Shown piece by piece: positions 11,606 through 24,188 of a DNA stretch of 64,000 nucleotides; positions within the stretch are counted from its first letter, which is position 1; the number at the start of each line of letters is the position of its first letter. The translations under genes were made by a program, and so were the position numbers. The DNA is from Acanthornis magna (lineage: Eukaryota; Chordata; Aves; Passeriformes; Acanthizidae). The notes beneath the pieces were generated by a model that worked only from the letters and a program-made list of their open reading frames with translations, was not told the DNA's origin and did not search any database. Location of the stretch: assembly GCA_036785705.1 (NCBI GenBank), contig JAWUZG010000029.1:13841501-13905500 (forward strand), given 5' to 3'.

Positions 11606-14234
11606 GTAAGTGAAATACAATTTTTTTCTTAAGACCAAAACAGTAAAAGACACTTCCCCCACTCCCTTAGCAGCTGAAGTGGAACATGTTGAAAACTTTT
11701 GGAGCTAATTATTATGTACTGGCAGGCATCTTACTGGTGTTGGAATTGAAATAATTGTGTAGTAGCATGTCAGTATTCATTTGTCATGCAGTCACTGATT
11801 TCTTAGGTTGTGGTTGGGATTTTTTTTAGAAGTTGCAAGAGTGTCTCTCCAGTAATTAGTTTCATTCTATATGGTTGCTTACCACTCCCTGAGACAGTAA
11901 TCTAAAATTTACATTGAAACACAAGTATTATCTTTAAGTTGTGTTAAAGATGGAAGGTTTTATTTGCAGATCACTTTAATCAGAGCTTTATGTGTGTTGA
12001 AGCCTGTAGTCTCAGGATTATGTAGTCCACCTCCTATTAGATAACTGGACTGTAGCTTTTAGTAGTCTAAAGTTTTTATGGGATGAAAAAAAAGGTGCTG
12101 ACTGTTATTCCTGTGTGAAATGTTTACTTGCATTTCATATTAATGGATCTACATGTGCTGGAGTACGAGGCAATTATTTTGGGAGGTACAAGCAAACTAC
12201 ACTGGTCAAGTAATTTTGCTGCTGTCTTTGAAAAGAGATAGTAATATTAGGACATTAATGTTGGCGTTATATTGCTGGCTGTTTTTAACAGAAGTTTCTA
12301 GTTAATGTCCTTTTTCAAAATTTGCGTGAGATAAGTCACATTGTGTTCCCCGATCCCCAACTATCTCAAATTGCCTGTCAAAATTTTAAGCTTCCTTTTC
12401 TTTACATGTCTAGTTTTGTATTTAAGAGCTAAGAAATAAAATTTCAAAGTTTAGGAGTACAAAGTATAGTTCATAACAAGCTGCTAACTAAATTAATTGA
12501 AAGCATATTTCAGTATGCTGTGGAACTACTGCAATAGAGTGCTACAGCATTTAAATCTGTTTTGTTGCAAAGAGTTTTTGTTTGGCTGGTTAATTTTGTA
12601 TTGGAGCAGTGTAGGGGAACTGGAGGCGTATTGTGCTATGCACAGTATTGATTTCTGAATAGTCTCCATTTGTAGCTACAAACAGTGTTTGGCTCCAGAG
12701 TTTGGCTGTGTTTTGATTTTTATTTTAAGGCTGCATAGAACCTAAAATTACAGTAACTTTATTAAAGGTTGGGAAGCTTTTTTAGTTTATCTCCCATTTT
12801 TTAAGTGTGAACTATCTGAGAATAGTTTGAAAACACTCTTATTGGTTTGGGGTTTTTTTTTTGTCATAGTAGTTGAGTAATTTGAGATTATGAACAAATT
12901 AAAGATTTAAATTTCAGTAGTATTTATATTTTTTAAAAGTATGTACTGGCACTTGGGTGACCGTAAAAGACACGTAACATCTGAAGCTGTATATTCAAAA
13001 GGTATTTTTTTAGTTAAGCAGTAGTGCCTTCAACTGAAATTGGTCCTCAGAGCATCTCCAGAATAAAGACTACTAGAATATGCAAGTTACTGTTGTTCAT
13101 TATCAACTTCTGTATTAACCAAACAGACACTGAAATCTTAGTCTCAGTAAAGGCAGAAAACAATATTTTAGGTTACTTATAAAAAGAGTGATTTAAAATG
13201 TGGATTCTCCTCAGTTGATAGCTCTCTACAAGTTTTACAAGATTGGAACAATTTTCAGTTTTTGTCAGTGAAGCAGTAATATAAAAACATTATTGTAAGT
13301 GTCTGGAGTTTGTGTAGTCCAGGGTTTATGAGAGTAATTAAAAGCACACTGGTGAACAAGTAAACTGCTTCCTTCAAGAAAACTTAAAGAACCAGCAATT
13401 TCCTAAATCACGTTCTGTTGACTCTGCAGATTTGTCTTCTAATGTAATACAACTCCAGTAAGTCAGACCAAAGACTTGTATTTGACACTCATTTGTTTGC
13501 AGATGCCTGAGAAGAAAGTAAGGACAGGAGAAACAGGCAGTGATAATTCCTTCATCAGAATGAGTTGTCAGCAGGTTAGGGCCAGCTGAGGCCCTAATGG
13601 TATCTTGAATGTCTGCGCTGTCACTTTGTTCTCCTACAGCTTTATCTGTTTAGTTTCTGTCCCACACAGATTTTTGGCTTCTGCAGTGTTCTGTAGAAGT
13701 ACTTAATTATGCAAAAATCTTTTGGACTGGTTGCCTGAATAACTTGCTGCTTGCTAGATCTTGTGTTAGAGAGGTGAGCCAACATTTCTTACCTTCCCAA
13801 CTGCCAGTTTCCATTTATGGATCCCTTCCATGCCTGTCCTCTGCTGTCTTTCCCCCTGCCCCAGCTAAGAGTTCCAGTGGAGTTGTTTCTTGTATACAAT
13901 TGGTTTTGCTTGTTCTTGTTTCCCCTTTCCAGTGCCTTTCTGTTGTAGTGCATTTGAGTTGAGGAAGCCACACCAGCCATACCATACCAGAGAGGCAGCA
14001 TATGTTTATAATGGCATACTTTTGTTTGGTTTTATTTATCATCTATGACTTCCATAAATATTGATAAAAGATTTCTTTGTTGCATAGCTTCTTCCTGGAA
14101 ATTGACCCAGTATAGGCATGAGACTGTCAACTGTAACAACCTGTTTCCTGTGCAGTGATGGTGGATTTGGGGCCCGCTGTCCCGGGCATTGTCTTTCCTC
14201 CATGCCTTTATCATTAGGGCAAGACTCCTTCTTG
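11606..14234. other. CLASP2 intron, first part: no features seen
   Basis: AT-rich intronic sequence with homopolymer T runs and no recognisable exon, repeat family or structured element. Confidence 0.6.
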
Positions 14235-14445
14235 AGAACTATTTGGAAGTCCAAATGCACTCTATTAGCTGAGTTACCTTCTGCACAGCTGTTTGCAGAG
14301 AGCTCTTATAGGTTTGTGAGATGCTGCTTCCTTTTCTTACTTGACTTCCTAAACACTTCTCCAGCCTGTAGCACTGCGTGGGGTGGTTGTGACCCAAATG
14401 CAGGACCCTGTATTTGGCCTCGTTGAACCTCATTCAATCCATATC
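14235..14445 (-). repeat. CR1 LINE ORF2 fragment, antisense
   Basis: On the minus strand, 14239-14433 reads MRFNEAKYRVLHLGHNHPTQ, followed by YRLEKCLG. This is the conserved segment that follows the reverse transcriptase catalytic region in CR1 ORF2 (consensus near MRFNKAKCRVLHLG). The frame decays quickly toward lower coordinates. It is a 5'- and 3'-truncated, dead copy inserted opposite to CLASP2. Confidence 0.85.
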
Positions 14446-16243
14446 CATAGTTATGCATTTGACAAGAATCAGCTATTCTATGCAAACTGCCATTTCAGCT
14501 TTTTTTTTGTAGCTTGGTTATGTCCAGTTAAGTAATTCTTTGATCTGAATATTGCTAATGAGGTATGTAATCATATATTGCAGATGTGCAGTGCATACAG
14601 GCGATATGAGGAGAAAATAAAAACATGGTATCAAGCCTGAAAACATTGGGAAATTTGTAAGCCAAGTACTTCAACTAAGTAACAAGTTCTTAGGGCCCCA
14701 CAGCCCATCTTAGTAGTATTGCATATGGTAGGCTTTTACTTTCTCTGTTTTGGTTAAATAAATGTGAGTATGTTATTTTTTGAAGAGAAATATAACAGAA
14801 CTTTCCCAGGCAATTTAATTATTACATTGAAATAATCAAACTATAGTTAACTTCTCATTTATTGCCTTAAGTTATTGTAGGTACATGCATTCTCAAAAAA
14901 GATCAGGATTGCACCGTGACTATAGTGAAAGAAGATATATATAAAACACCTACCTGCTTTGTTCTCTGCCCTTTTTTTACATACAATGCATCTTATTTTC
15001 TAGGTGAAGTTTCATTTTTATAGCTGTTTTTGCTCATAAAATACCTGGAACCTTAAATATATTTTTCTTTTAATAAAGAGTGTTACATTTTGGTGACCCT
15101 CAGATGTATTTATTCGTGATTCAGATCTCAGTAAATGATGGAAGTATAATAATGTATTATCTAACTGCAATATAGCCAGATATATTCCACCCTTCATGCT
15201 CCATCCCCATTTAATTTCCTGTTCAGTTTTGATGGGGATAGATTTCCTTAAGTGCAGAGAACAACAATGAATGTCACTGAGTATTCACCCCCTTAAGCAC
15301 TACAGGCCTCTTCTATGAAGTGAAAAACATTAATGTTTTACTTCAGTCTTTGCAACCTACATATATGCTGTAAATTACATTTGGGCAAAATCAATACAAC
15401 ATTTGTCGGACAGATATTTTCCAGCATTCCAAAGAGCATGTTTATGATCTTTGTATTGAAGTATAATGCCTGATAGGAGACTTAATTCAGTTTCCTAGGC
15501 AACCATCTAATGTAGAAGTAAATTTCTTCTAAGGTGTTATCCTTTTATGATTAACTACATTGCACGCTCTCTGCAGCTGGCATCAATGTTTTGAGAGTCT
15601 GGACACACTAACTGGGAATCTTTCTTTTAGCACTTCCAGTTAATATCTTTGAAAATACTTTGGAAGCAATAAATACCAGGGTATGTGTTCCATTGTAAGA
15701 CTACGTGCCTATATTCTGGGAAAAATAAAGCAGTGTTCAAGTGTTACATCTTTTGGTATTTAAGACTACTGCTTGTTCTGTGATTTAAAGAGATGTTACA
15801 TAAGAGTACATAATTACTGTATCACAATCTCTTTTCCCAGGTGATCACATTAATTATTAAAATAATAGCATATATCCAAAATAAAAGAAATTATTAGAAT
15901 TATGGGCATAGAATAATAGAATTTCTGGGAAAAGTGTCTATTCATGCTTTTAGTTCTGTTTTCTAAAACAAGTGAATATGACTTGGCCCACTTGTTATTG
16001 TCAAAAGGAATGGGAAAAGAAAAAATACAGCAAAAGGTATACAGAATCTGTTTCAGTTATACTGTGCAGTGTTATACCATTACATAGTTTTCTGTATATA
16101 TTAAACTGTCCATTAATCTGTTATATAGCTATATTGGCATTAGCTTTTACATACAACCTTACGAGATGTTGCAAGATACTTTACTTACCTGAAAATTCAA
16201 GGAAATGTAATTGACAGTTAAAATGACCAAACACAGGTTATAT

Positions 16244-16330
16244 TTATATATGTACATATATGTATAAGTCTGAATGGTGATACACATTTTACACACAAAA
16301 TCTCCATATGTAAATGTGTGTATATGTTTA
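16244..16330. repeat. AT-rich (TATATG) low-complexity tract
   Basis: Degenerate TA/TATG repeats (for example 'tatatatgtacatatatg'), self-complementary in places. This is simple sequence without other content. Confidence 0.6.
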
Positions 16331-16559
16331 ATAGTAGTTTCAAATTCTTCTTACTGTGAAAAGAAATCATGGGGCAAAAATAGTTTTGGAAGATAGTTGT
16401 AGTGCCATGTACTAAGATGTGAAACCAATTTGAAGTGTGTAAATTTTTTACCAGGTAGCTTCAAGAAGTGTTAGAAGAACATGTAAATTAGTCTCCTCAA
16501 ACTAATTTTTAAATGCCTTGTCAAGTTTATTGTTATAATGAAGTATGCAAGTGTGGCTG

Positions 16560-17592
16560 CTCAAGTCCTGGATGGGTGCACTCTTCATTGGTTTAAAAAC
16601 TGGCTGGATGGCAGAGCCCAGAGAGTGATGGTTGATGGGGTTAAATCCAGTTGGTGACTGGTGGCAAGTGGTATTCCCCAGGACTCAGCGTTGGGGCTGG
16701 TTCTGTTTAATATTTTATCCATTATCTGAACAAGGGAATGGAAGGCATGCTCAGACAGTTTGAAGACCAGGCCAAGCTGGGCAGGAGGGTTGATCTGCAG
16801 GAGGGTAGGAAGGCTCTGCAGAGGGATCAGGACAGGCTGGAGCAATGGGTTGAGGCCAATTGTATGAGGTTCAACAAAGGCCAAGTGCCAAGTCCTGCAC
16901 TTGGGTGACAGCAACCCCAGGTAGTGCTACAGGAAGAGCACCCTTGTGTGCTGGTTGACAGTGGCTGAACACAAGCCAGGTGTGCCCAGGTGGCCAAAAA
17001 GGCTAATGGAATCCTGGCCTGTACCAGGAATAGTGTGGCCAGCAGGACCAGGGCAGTGATCGTCCCCCTGTACCCAGCACTGGTAAGGCTGCACCTCCAA
17101 TCCTGTGTTCAGCTTTGGGCCCCTCACTACAAGAAGGACATTGAAGTGCTGGGGTGTGTCCAGGGAAGGGCCATGGAGCTGTTAGAGGGTCTGGAGCACA
17201 AGTCTGATGAGGAGCAGTTGTGGATTATGTAGCCTGGGGAAAAGGAGGCTCAGAAGGAACCGTATTGGTCTCTCTAAATACCTGAGAGAAGGTTGTAGCA
17301 AGGTGAAGGTCAGTCTATCTCCCAAGGAACAGGTGATAGGACAAGAGGAAATGGCCTCAATTTGTGCCAGGGGAGATTTAGATAGGATATTAGGAAAAAT
17401 GTTTTTGTTGAAAGTGTTGTCAAGCACTGTAATTCCCCAGGGAAGAGGGTGAGTCACCATCCCTGGAGGTATTTAAAAGATGTCTAGGTGTGACACTGAG
17501 GGACAGGGTTTAGTGGTGGCCTTGGCAGTGGTGGGTTAATGGTTAACTTGGTGATCTTAAAGGGCTTTTCTGACCTAAATGGTTCTATGTTA
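16560..17592 (+). mobile_element. CR1 LINE, 3' part with end of ORF2 and 3' UTR
   Basis: This is the largest CR1 copy in the window, in + orientation. Its start region corresponds to the ORF2 reverse transcriptase segment, with nucleotide text matching 'FKNWLDGRAQ' and 'LGPVLFNI'-type CR1 peptides in broken frames. At 16990-17232 it reads [20 protein letters not shown], then [15 protein letters not shown], which are hallmark CR1 ORF2 C-terminal motifs. It ends near 17590 with 'taaatggttctatg', a diverged CR1 terminus without poly-A. Frameshifts and stops make it inactive. It is 5'-truncated, as CR1 copies usually are. Confidence 0.92.
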
Positions 17593-18055
17593 CCAGATGT
17601 GTTTTAAAGCAGTTGTAAGGACTTGCAACATGCATTAACTTTTTGAGTGAATTTGGATAAAAAGCAGTTGGTACAAGAATTTGAAAATACTTGTTAGAGG
17701 AAGTCAGCATTTAGTAAGTGACACCCACATTGTAAGTTTTTGCTTTTTCTCTTAATTATTGATTTTTTTGGGGGTGGAAAAGACTCAAATATGCAGCTTA
17801 TTCAAGCTGTGACTTTTTAATAAGTGGTTTTAATGTGGTATGAAGAAATGCTTTGAAAATCCATGAAAACTAAGAACTGTATTAGCATGAGCTACCTTGG
17901 ACATACACCATATAGAAAAATGCTGGATCTTCAGGTGTGGGCCTGACTGAATTTTATTCTCATTTTTCATTTTTATTAATTTCATTGAAATGTTGAGATT
18001 AATGGCATGTTCTACTTAGGAGTCAAGATTAAAAATGCTTGCAGAATAGCTAAAC

Positions 18056-18115
18056 ATAAAACTTGGAATAAACAGGTTGGAAGGGGCCTTCAAAACCATC
18101 TGTTCCATGTCTGCT
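18056..18115 (-). repeat. CR1 3'-end fragment, antisense
   Basis: 'ggttggaaggggccttcaaa' followed by 'accatctgttcca' is the reverse complement of the CR1 terminal segment that normally precedes ATTCTATG. It is only about 60 bp and diverged. Confidence 0.6.
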
Positions 18116-18618
18116 TAAAAAAATGGCCAAGCTCAGATGTTGTAGAAAACTTGGAAATTAAACCAAATAACTCAAGAAATTGAGTTGCTCAGATTATGTA
18201 AAGCGAGCTTTTCAATTCATGTGGGAGAAGTCTTGTCTTGAGGATGCCTTGTTGCATCTAAATGCAAGTCAGGTGTTTTGTCTGATATTGCCTTTTTATT
18301 TTATAGCTTACTGACCTCAGTAAAAGCTGTGTTGGATTGTCATAGGATTTTCTTAAACAATACAATGCTGACTAGATTAGATTTTTTTTTTTAAGAAAAG
18401 GCTTTTAGAGGACAGTCCATTATTTGTATTTTTTTTCTCGATAATAGCTGCTTTTATATTTTCAAATGTAACAAAAGTACTAACTTCCTGCAACACCTCA
18501 GAAAAATCTGTACATTTTCTTCAGTTTCCTCTATGGTTAATGGTCACATCTAAAGGTCATAACTGATTTAAGCTGCAGCTTTTTTCATCTTTGTGATTAG
18601 ATTCTCTGATGTTTCAGT

Positions 18619-18638
18619 AAAAAAAAAAAAAAAAAAAA
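18619..18638. repeat. Poly-A tract, 20 bases
   Basis: Uninterrupted A20 with no recognisable retrocopy immediately 5' of it. Simple sequence. Confidence 0.9.
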
Positions 18639-20187
18639 GGTAAAAATCTATGCAGCCTTGTAACTTTTTTTTTGGTTTTTTTGTCCTGTTGTCCTGGCTG
18701 GCTAGTGCTGGAATTTATTAGTAGTGGGAATTCATTTTACCCGAAGTGATCCATGCTTGAGTGATAGGCTGTGATTTAGAGTATCATCTGCTTGCTGTCT
18801 GTGGGCATTTTACTGTATGACACCTAGAAATGCAGTGCTTCTAACTCAGAGTAGAGAAATCCTAGCCTTCTTTGGTTTCTACTTGATTCTAATTAATTCT
18901 AGTTCTGTGAAAAACTTAGTCTAGAGCTTAAAAATTTTCGGAAGTTGACATGAACTCTATCTTCTAGTTTTCTCTCTCTGGTTTAATACACCTCTTGAAA
19001 CTTTCCTGCCTTGAAGACTGTTCTCATGTTCCTGAGACTGACACCTTGATAGGCTCATGGATATGTCATATAAAAAAAAGTGTTTGTTTTTTCCTCTCTG
19101 CTACTGATGATGAACAGTATGTGTCATTAATCCCACTAATGCTCTTCTTAATTAGCGCCTGGAGAGACCCCAAGAAGCGCATTAATGTCTGAAATTGCTT
19201 TTGATTAAACTGGGCTGGACTCTATGTTGAGGAGGGGTGCACTGAGGCCCTCCCTGAGAGCCTGCTTATGATTCTTTGCTTAGAAGTAGCCCCTTGACCA
19301 CGTGGATCTGTCATGGTGGCCCTGTAGGAGCCCCTGTGGGATGCCATTCTCTCCTGTGCATCCTGCCCAGAACAGAGACTGCCCTAATTGTTGAGGCAGC
19401 TGTTTCCCTCCCTCCTTTCTAATGACGGCTGTTTAATGCTGCTGCCTGAGCTGGCAAGGTTTCTGAGGGAGCGAGGAAGATGTTGCTGCCTAGGTTTAAT
19501 CTGTTTCTGTCCTCAAAAACTTCTCCTTTTAGCAACAGAATTTTTGCTAACACTGGTAACATTTCCTCAGTAAAGATTTTTTTTTGCTTAATGCGTTTTC
19601 TAAGTCTTTGCAGTAATGGAGTATCTAAAGTTGGTTCATAGAAATAGGTAGACCTGAGACTTAAAATGAGCACAGGTGTACGAAGGGCAGCAGGTGTGAG
19701 TGGTCAGAAGAGAAGGAAAAGCAACAGTAGAAACTGAAAAGCTCCAGAAGGAACTTGTGTTAAAGTTTAACAAAAGGAAATTGCTTGTGCTACCTATGGC
19801 ATTCTTTGCTGCAGGGGCTATATAGTTAAACTGCTCAGGTTTTTAAAAATACATTGTGTGCCATTCAAGGCAACTTCTGTGATTTACTTGTTTTATCATC
19901 TTCAATCCTGGTAGAGGAAATAAGTATTTAATCTCTCAAGGCTGTGTTCTGACTCTGAAGGCTGGTTTTGGCCTTAACTCATGCATCTATTGTCTCGCTA
20001 GTGGTGATAAAATTATTTGGTGAATTTGGATGAAAATTTATTCAGGTTTCCCAAGACACGAGAAGGAAGACAATGAGAAAAGAAACTGATGGGATCATAA
20101 GCTCTGTTATGGATATAGCAGAAAGGAAGAAGGCATAAATAGCAGCTCAGATGTAAATTTACAACATAATCAGCCAATTAAAGGGAG

Positions 20188-20735
20188 TGATTGTCCTGCT
20201 CTGCACTGCTGCAGCCTCACCTCCAGTGCTGTGTGCTGTTTGGGGCACCACAATACAAAAAAGACATTAAACCATTAGAGGGCATCCAAAGGAGGGCCAT
20301 GAGGATCGTGAAAGACCTTGATGTGGAGCCATATGAGGAGTGGCAGGGGGCACTTGGTCTATTCAGCCTGGAGGAGACTGAGGGGAGACCTCATTGCAGT
20401 CTGGAACTTCCTCGCGAGGGGAAGAGGAGGAGAGACACTGATCTCTTCTCTGTGGTGACCGGTGACAGGACCCGAGGGAATGGCCTGAAGTTGAGTCAGG
20501 AGTGGTTTAGGTTGGATATCAAGAAAAGGCTCTTCCCCCAGAGGGTGGTTGGGCTCTGGAACAGCTCCCCAGGGAAGTGGTCACAGCACCAAACCTGACA
20601 GAGTTCAAGAAGCATTTGGACAATGCTCTCAGGCACATGGTGTGACTCTTGGGGTGTCTGTGCAGGGTGAGGAGTTGGACTCAATGATCGTGATGGATCC
20701 CTTCCAACCCAGAATATTCTATGACTCTATGAAAC
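20188..20735 (+). mobile_element. CR1 LINE 3' fragment
   Basis: In + orientation, 20191-20598 is an open frame with CR1 ORF2 C-terminal motifs: VLFGAPQYKKDIKPLEGIQ, then LGLFSLEETEG and, in part, GNGLKLSQEWFRLDIKKRLF. It is followed by the 3' UTR ('gttggactcaatgatcgtga') and the terminus 'attctatgactctatg' at about 20717-20732. The 135-codon frame is a LINE relic, not a host gene. Confidence 0.93.
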
Positions 20736-21649
20736 AGCAGATCAGTTTGAGGTAGATCTGGTAGAATTAATGTGTGCTACAGAGTATTTTTGCTAACACT
20801 TCTAAGTTTTCTTGAGTGATCAAAACCTGAAAAATTGTGGTATAACAATGTGGAAATCTTAACAGGAAAACCTCAGGAGTGGCTGGAAGTGGTAAGAAGC
20901 TTTGAAAACATGCTAAAATGTGGCAAAAAGGCAAGTTGAATGGAATACAGCGCTTCACAAATAATAAACAACAGCTGCAAGAGGAATCACTGTCTCCTAA
21001 ACTTAGTGTAGTGTTTCTCAGCACATTAGCAGAAATAAATAACAGAAAGGTGTCATATGTTATTAGATTTTCAAAAATCCATTTGAAATTATTTAAGAAT
21101 CTGGGCAACAGAAGATAAAAGATGGATAAGGTTAATACAAAACAGTAGGAATATGTGAGTCCAGACTGCATGTGACTAATTATATACCTCACTGAGTAAC
21201 TTGTTAGAAGACTACCACTTTGAAAACAGCCTTCATGTATGGTCCTACTTCTCCTTTCTCACCCTTCTTTTAGCTCTGACATCTGTTTGAGATTTCTGAG
21301 TTTGCAGGCTGATGCCAGGAACAGCCAAATACATGTATTTGCATTGTAATATAAAGAGGGACACTAATTTGATAATGCTGAGGAGAAAGCACATACAGCT
21401 TAAAGGAAAAGTAGCAGCCAAAATGACGTTCAGTTTTGAAACTTGATCAATAGGAATCCCAGCTTCAAATAATTTCCTATTGGAGCTTTTTCTGACGTAA
21501 AAGATGAACAGCCACACTGAAAACCAGGCAGTGGTTGCCAGCATTCAACAGCCTAATTTCATTTGTCTTGTGCAAACAGAATATATCATGCCTTAGGGTC
21601 TTACAGAAACTTGAGATTTAAGGGGAAAAAAGCCAAGCCTGCAGACATT

Positions 21650-22020
21650 TGGGCCCTTTAACATCTCCCACAGCCGGTTGTCCCTCTGTCGGAACTGTGT
21701 GAGTGGCAAAGGCTGGGGTGTTCAGTAGCTGCACACACTGAAATCTGCAGGCTGTGTCATAGCTCAGTTTAACTCGGTGACCTCATCTCCGTTCAGCAGC
21801 TTCTAGTAGCTGTTCTCTGTGCTTGCCTTGGTGATTTGAGTGGAGCCCTGGTATCTGCAGCTCCATCAAATGACTCAGAGTGCTAATTAGTCACAAAGGA
21901 GCCGTGTTCCCGCAGGACTGGCACTGGCTGTGTTTGTTTCCTTCTCTGTAATGCTAGAATTGCCTTCAGCTGCCCAGCAGTCATGTCAACGTACAGACCT
22001 CACTAGTAATGCATGGCATT
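21650..22020. promoter_or_regulatory. Candidate intronic enhancer (motif cluster)
   Basis: A less AT-rich block with closely spaced motif matches: AP-1 TGACTCA (21871-21877), a homeodomain palindrome CTAATTAG (21883-21890) and a SOX/TCF-like CACAAAGG (21892-21899). It has no ORF and no repeat signature. The motifs are seen directly; enhancer function is inference. Confidence 0.25.
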
Positions 22021-22189
22021 AGGGGCAAGGTCAGTTCAGAAGTTCCGAAAATGAACGTGAAAAGTACTGTTGGCAAGAAAAATGTAATCAGTAGGTGTAT
22101 GAGTGATTGGAAGTTCATGGCAGTGGACAGCTGTGTACTGTCCCAAAAATAACTTCTTAAGTTCTAGATGTTTCTTCGCTGTTCACAAA

Positions 22190-22330
22190 ATGGGGAAAAA
22201 AAAGCCCAAACAACCAAACCCAACCACTGAACAAAGCAGAAACACCCCTTAAAAACCCAAACCATCATGACAATGTCCCACACCATCAAAACAACAAATC
22301 CAACCCAAACAAAAAGAAACCCCAGACTCT
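22190..22330. repeat. A/C-rich strand-asymmetric low-complexity tract
   Basis: Dominated by AAACCC/CCAAAC-type words and nearly free of G on the + strand over about 140 bp. Its complement is the GGTTTG/GGGTTT type seen on the + strand at 218-258 and near 10.9 kb. Simple sequence. Confidence 0.6.
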
Positions 22331-22658
22331 TCAAACTGTAAAATGAAAGTAGCTGTACTAATTTCTTCACAGGAGAAAGGGTAGAGAAGACAGATGAAAA
22401 CCACTAAACCTTGATAATGGAGGCTGAAAATGTCAGTGGAATATCCACAGCCAGTAGAATTAAATATTCAGGACACTAAGAAAAGCCTTTAGAAGTTGCA
22501 GGAGGGGAAATTCAGACTTCAGCAGTGCATTTGTCCAGTAACAATCATGATACAGAAATGGCTATTGTTTTTAATGTAGGAACAGGGGACTGATGAGACC
22601 TCCTGAATTTATGATTCTGTTCCCTTTCTTTTGCTGGCAAATCTGTTGTTTAGTTATT

Positions 22659-22681
22659 ACTAAGTACTGTTAGTACTTAGT
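22659..22681. repeat. Perfect 10-bp inverted repeat (hairpin)
   Basis: ACTAAGTACT (22659-22668) and AGTACTTAGT (22672-22681) flank a 3-nt loop. A third related copy, TTAAGTACTG, follows a few bases on, so this is a small cluster of AGTACT-type words. Confidence 0.75.
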
Positions 22682-23466
22682 TATTAAGTACTGATAAAAT
22701 TGCTTCAGATCTGTCTTTCAAACAGTAGCACACTACAGTTATTCCTTTTGTGAGTAGAAAAGGAAAATTAATTGTTTAGCAGTCTGTTGAGGTCAGGCAG
22801 CAACTGTAAGGTACTCTCAGGTGTTGCAGAAAAGAGTTATTTTCGCTGTTAATATATCTTTTTTTACTTGGAATATGAGCAAGTCTCCAAAAGAACTCAA
22901 GAAGCTTTAGAAGTTTGAAATAAATGTTATGGCAATTGCAAACTTAGCCCCAGCTTACGTGCAGAGTGCAGGAGCAGAAGGATGTGCTGGGTGATTATTG
23001 TGGACTGTGTTGAGTAAGATCCACCTGGACTGTGTGACTGATACTTGGAGCTCTCAGAAATCCGTGGGTCAGATGAGAAACAAAAGCTAGCACAGAAGGC
23101 TGAGCTGTTGGCAGGTAAATGTCACCGTTAGCATGAGACTGCTTTTCTTAGGTGGTGTATCACGTGCTTATACTAACCTTAAATCACTCTCCCATGGGAG
23201 ATGACATCTCCGCCAATTCCATCAGCTGTACTTCCTGAAGGAAGGCAGGGCACTCAATGTCATCACCCCTCATTTGAAGGAGTGGTACTGAAAGCACTGG
23301 GGGGAAGAATCTCACGAAGCCTAGGCCCCACATGGAGGACTGGGAACCAGTACAGCAGGATGTCTTGCACAACATGGAGCTACGCGTTCCTTGGGATAGC
23401 TTTCCTAATATCATAGCATTAATTTATCTGATGTAATTATAAACTTCTGTCTGGAAAAGCAAGCAA

Positions 23467-23500
23467 TTTTGATTTTTGATTTTGATTTTTACTGATTTTT
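23467..23500. repeat. (GATTTTT)n-like short tandem repeat
   Basis: Four to five imperfect GATTTTT/GATTTT units in a row. Simple sequence within the intron. Confidence 0.7.
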
Positions 23501-24084
23501 AGGATGTAAAATCATCAGCTGTCATCCAATTTTAGTTAAATATTATTTGAGGATGCCTGTTTTAGCATTGTAACTTTTAACAATGCTTTTACTGAAGTAT
23601 GGCTGGGTTTTCAGAAGATACACTGTGTGAATAAAGGGATTTTAAAACTTTTGGTTTTCTTATAATTAACCAGCAAAGTCCCACGGATTTTAAAATAGTC
23701 CTATTTACCTATTCCAATTCTTTGCCACTCACCATGCCTAGCATTATTTTTTAGAAAAGCCAGACATTCTGAAGCTAACGGGAACAGTTTTTGAAGATGA
23801 AATCAAAGTCATTCAGACAGTTTTGAAGATGGCAAGCTTGCTTTCTTTTTAACCTGTTGAAAGATACTATTTTCTTCCATTTCAGCCTTATGCATTTATT
23901 GTTAGTCTTATAAAATACTGAGAAATGCACTTGAGACTTTAAAATATTGTGACCTACTTAAAATTAGTTTTTATTTTTCAATGACATGTATATTACATCT
24001 GTTTCAGGAAATATCATTAAGCATTAGAAAATCTCCCTTGGGTGCCTAATTTTTTGTTTTCTCTTCTTTTCCCCTCTCCTGCAG

Positions 24085-24188
24085 TTCTCCTGCCTTTGAT
24101 AGACCGTATGGGAGATGCCAAAGACCAAGTTCGAGAGCAAGCACAGAATCTTATATTGAAATTGATGAGTGAAACAACACCGCCCATG
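24085..24188 (+). CDS. CLASP2: CLASP2 internal exon: TOG1 segment LIDRMGDAKDQVRE
   Basis: A 104-nt exon after a strong pyrimidine-rich acceptor (ctctcctgcag), ending at a GTATGA donor. Its first two bases complete a Val codon with the previous exon. It encodes LLPLIDRMGDAKDQVREQAQ, then NLILKLMSETTPPM. DRMGDAKD.VRE is the signature HEAT intra-repeat turn of CLASP TOG1 and is close to human CLASP2 (IDRMGDAKDKVREEAQ, from memory). The reading frame ends exactly on a codon, so the next exon starts in phase 0. It acts as part of the TOG1 face in the cytoplasmic microtubule-associated protein. Confidence 0.96.

Larger units (their letters stand above)
17593..24084. other. CLASP2 intron, later part: repeats and one candidate enhancer only
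   Basis: Apart from the CR1 pieces, the poly-A tract, the motif cluster near 21.9 kb and the A/C-rich tract listed separately, I see nothing. A palindromic E-box CCACGTGG lies at 19298-19305. ORFs such as the minus-strand 141-codon frame at 20767-21192 have no protein character I recognise. Confidence 0.5.

Noticed and set aside
15900..15930. 'atagaataatagaattt' as a CR1 antisense terminus
   Set aside because: It resembles the ATTCTATG repeat in reverse, but no further CR1 sequence adjoins it and AT-rich chance matches are common.
20191..20598. 135-codon + ORF as a possible host gene
   Set aside because: Its motifs are those of the CR1 ORF2 C-terminus, so it is a LINE relic.
20767..21192. 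141-codon minus-strand ORF next to a CR1 copy
   Set aside because: Not CR1 and not protein-like (Phe/Leu/Cys-rich translation of T/C-rich intron).
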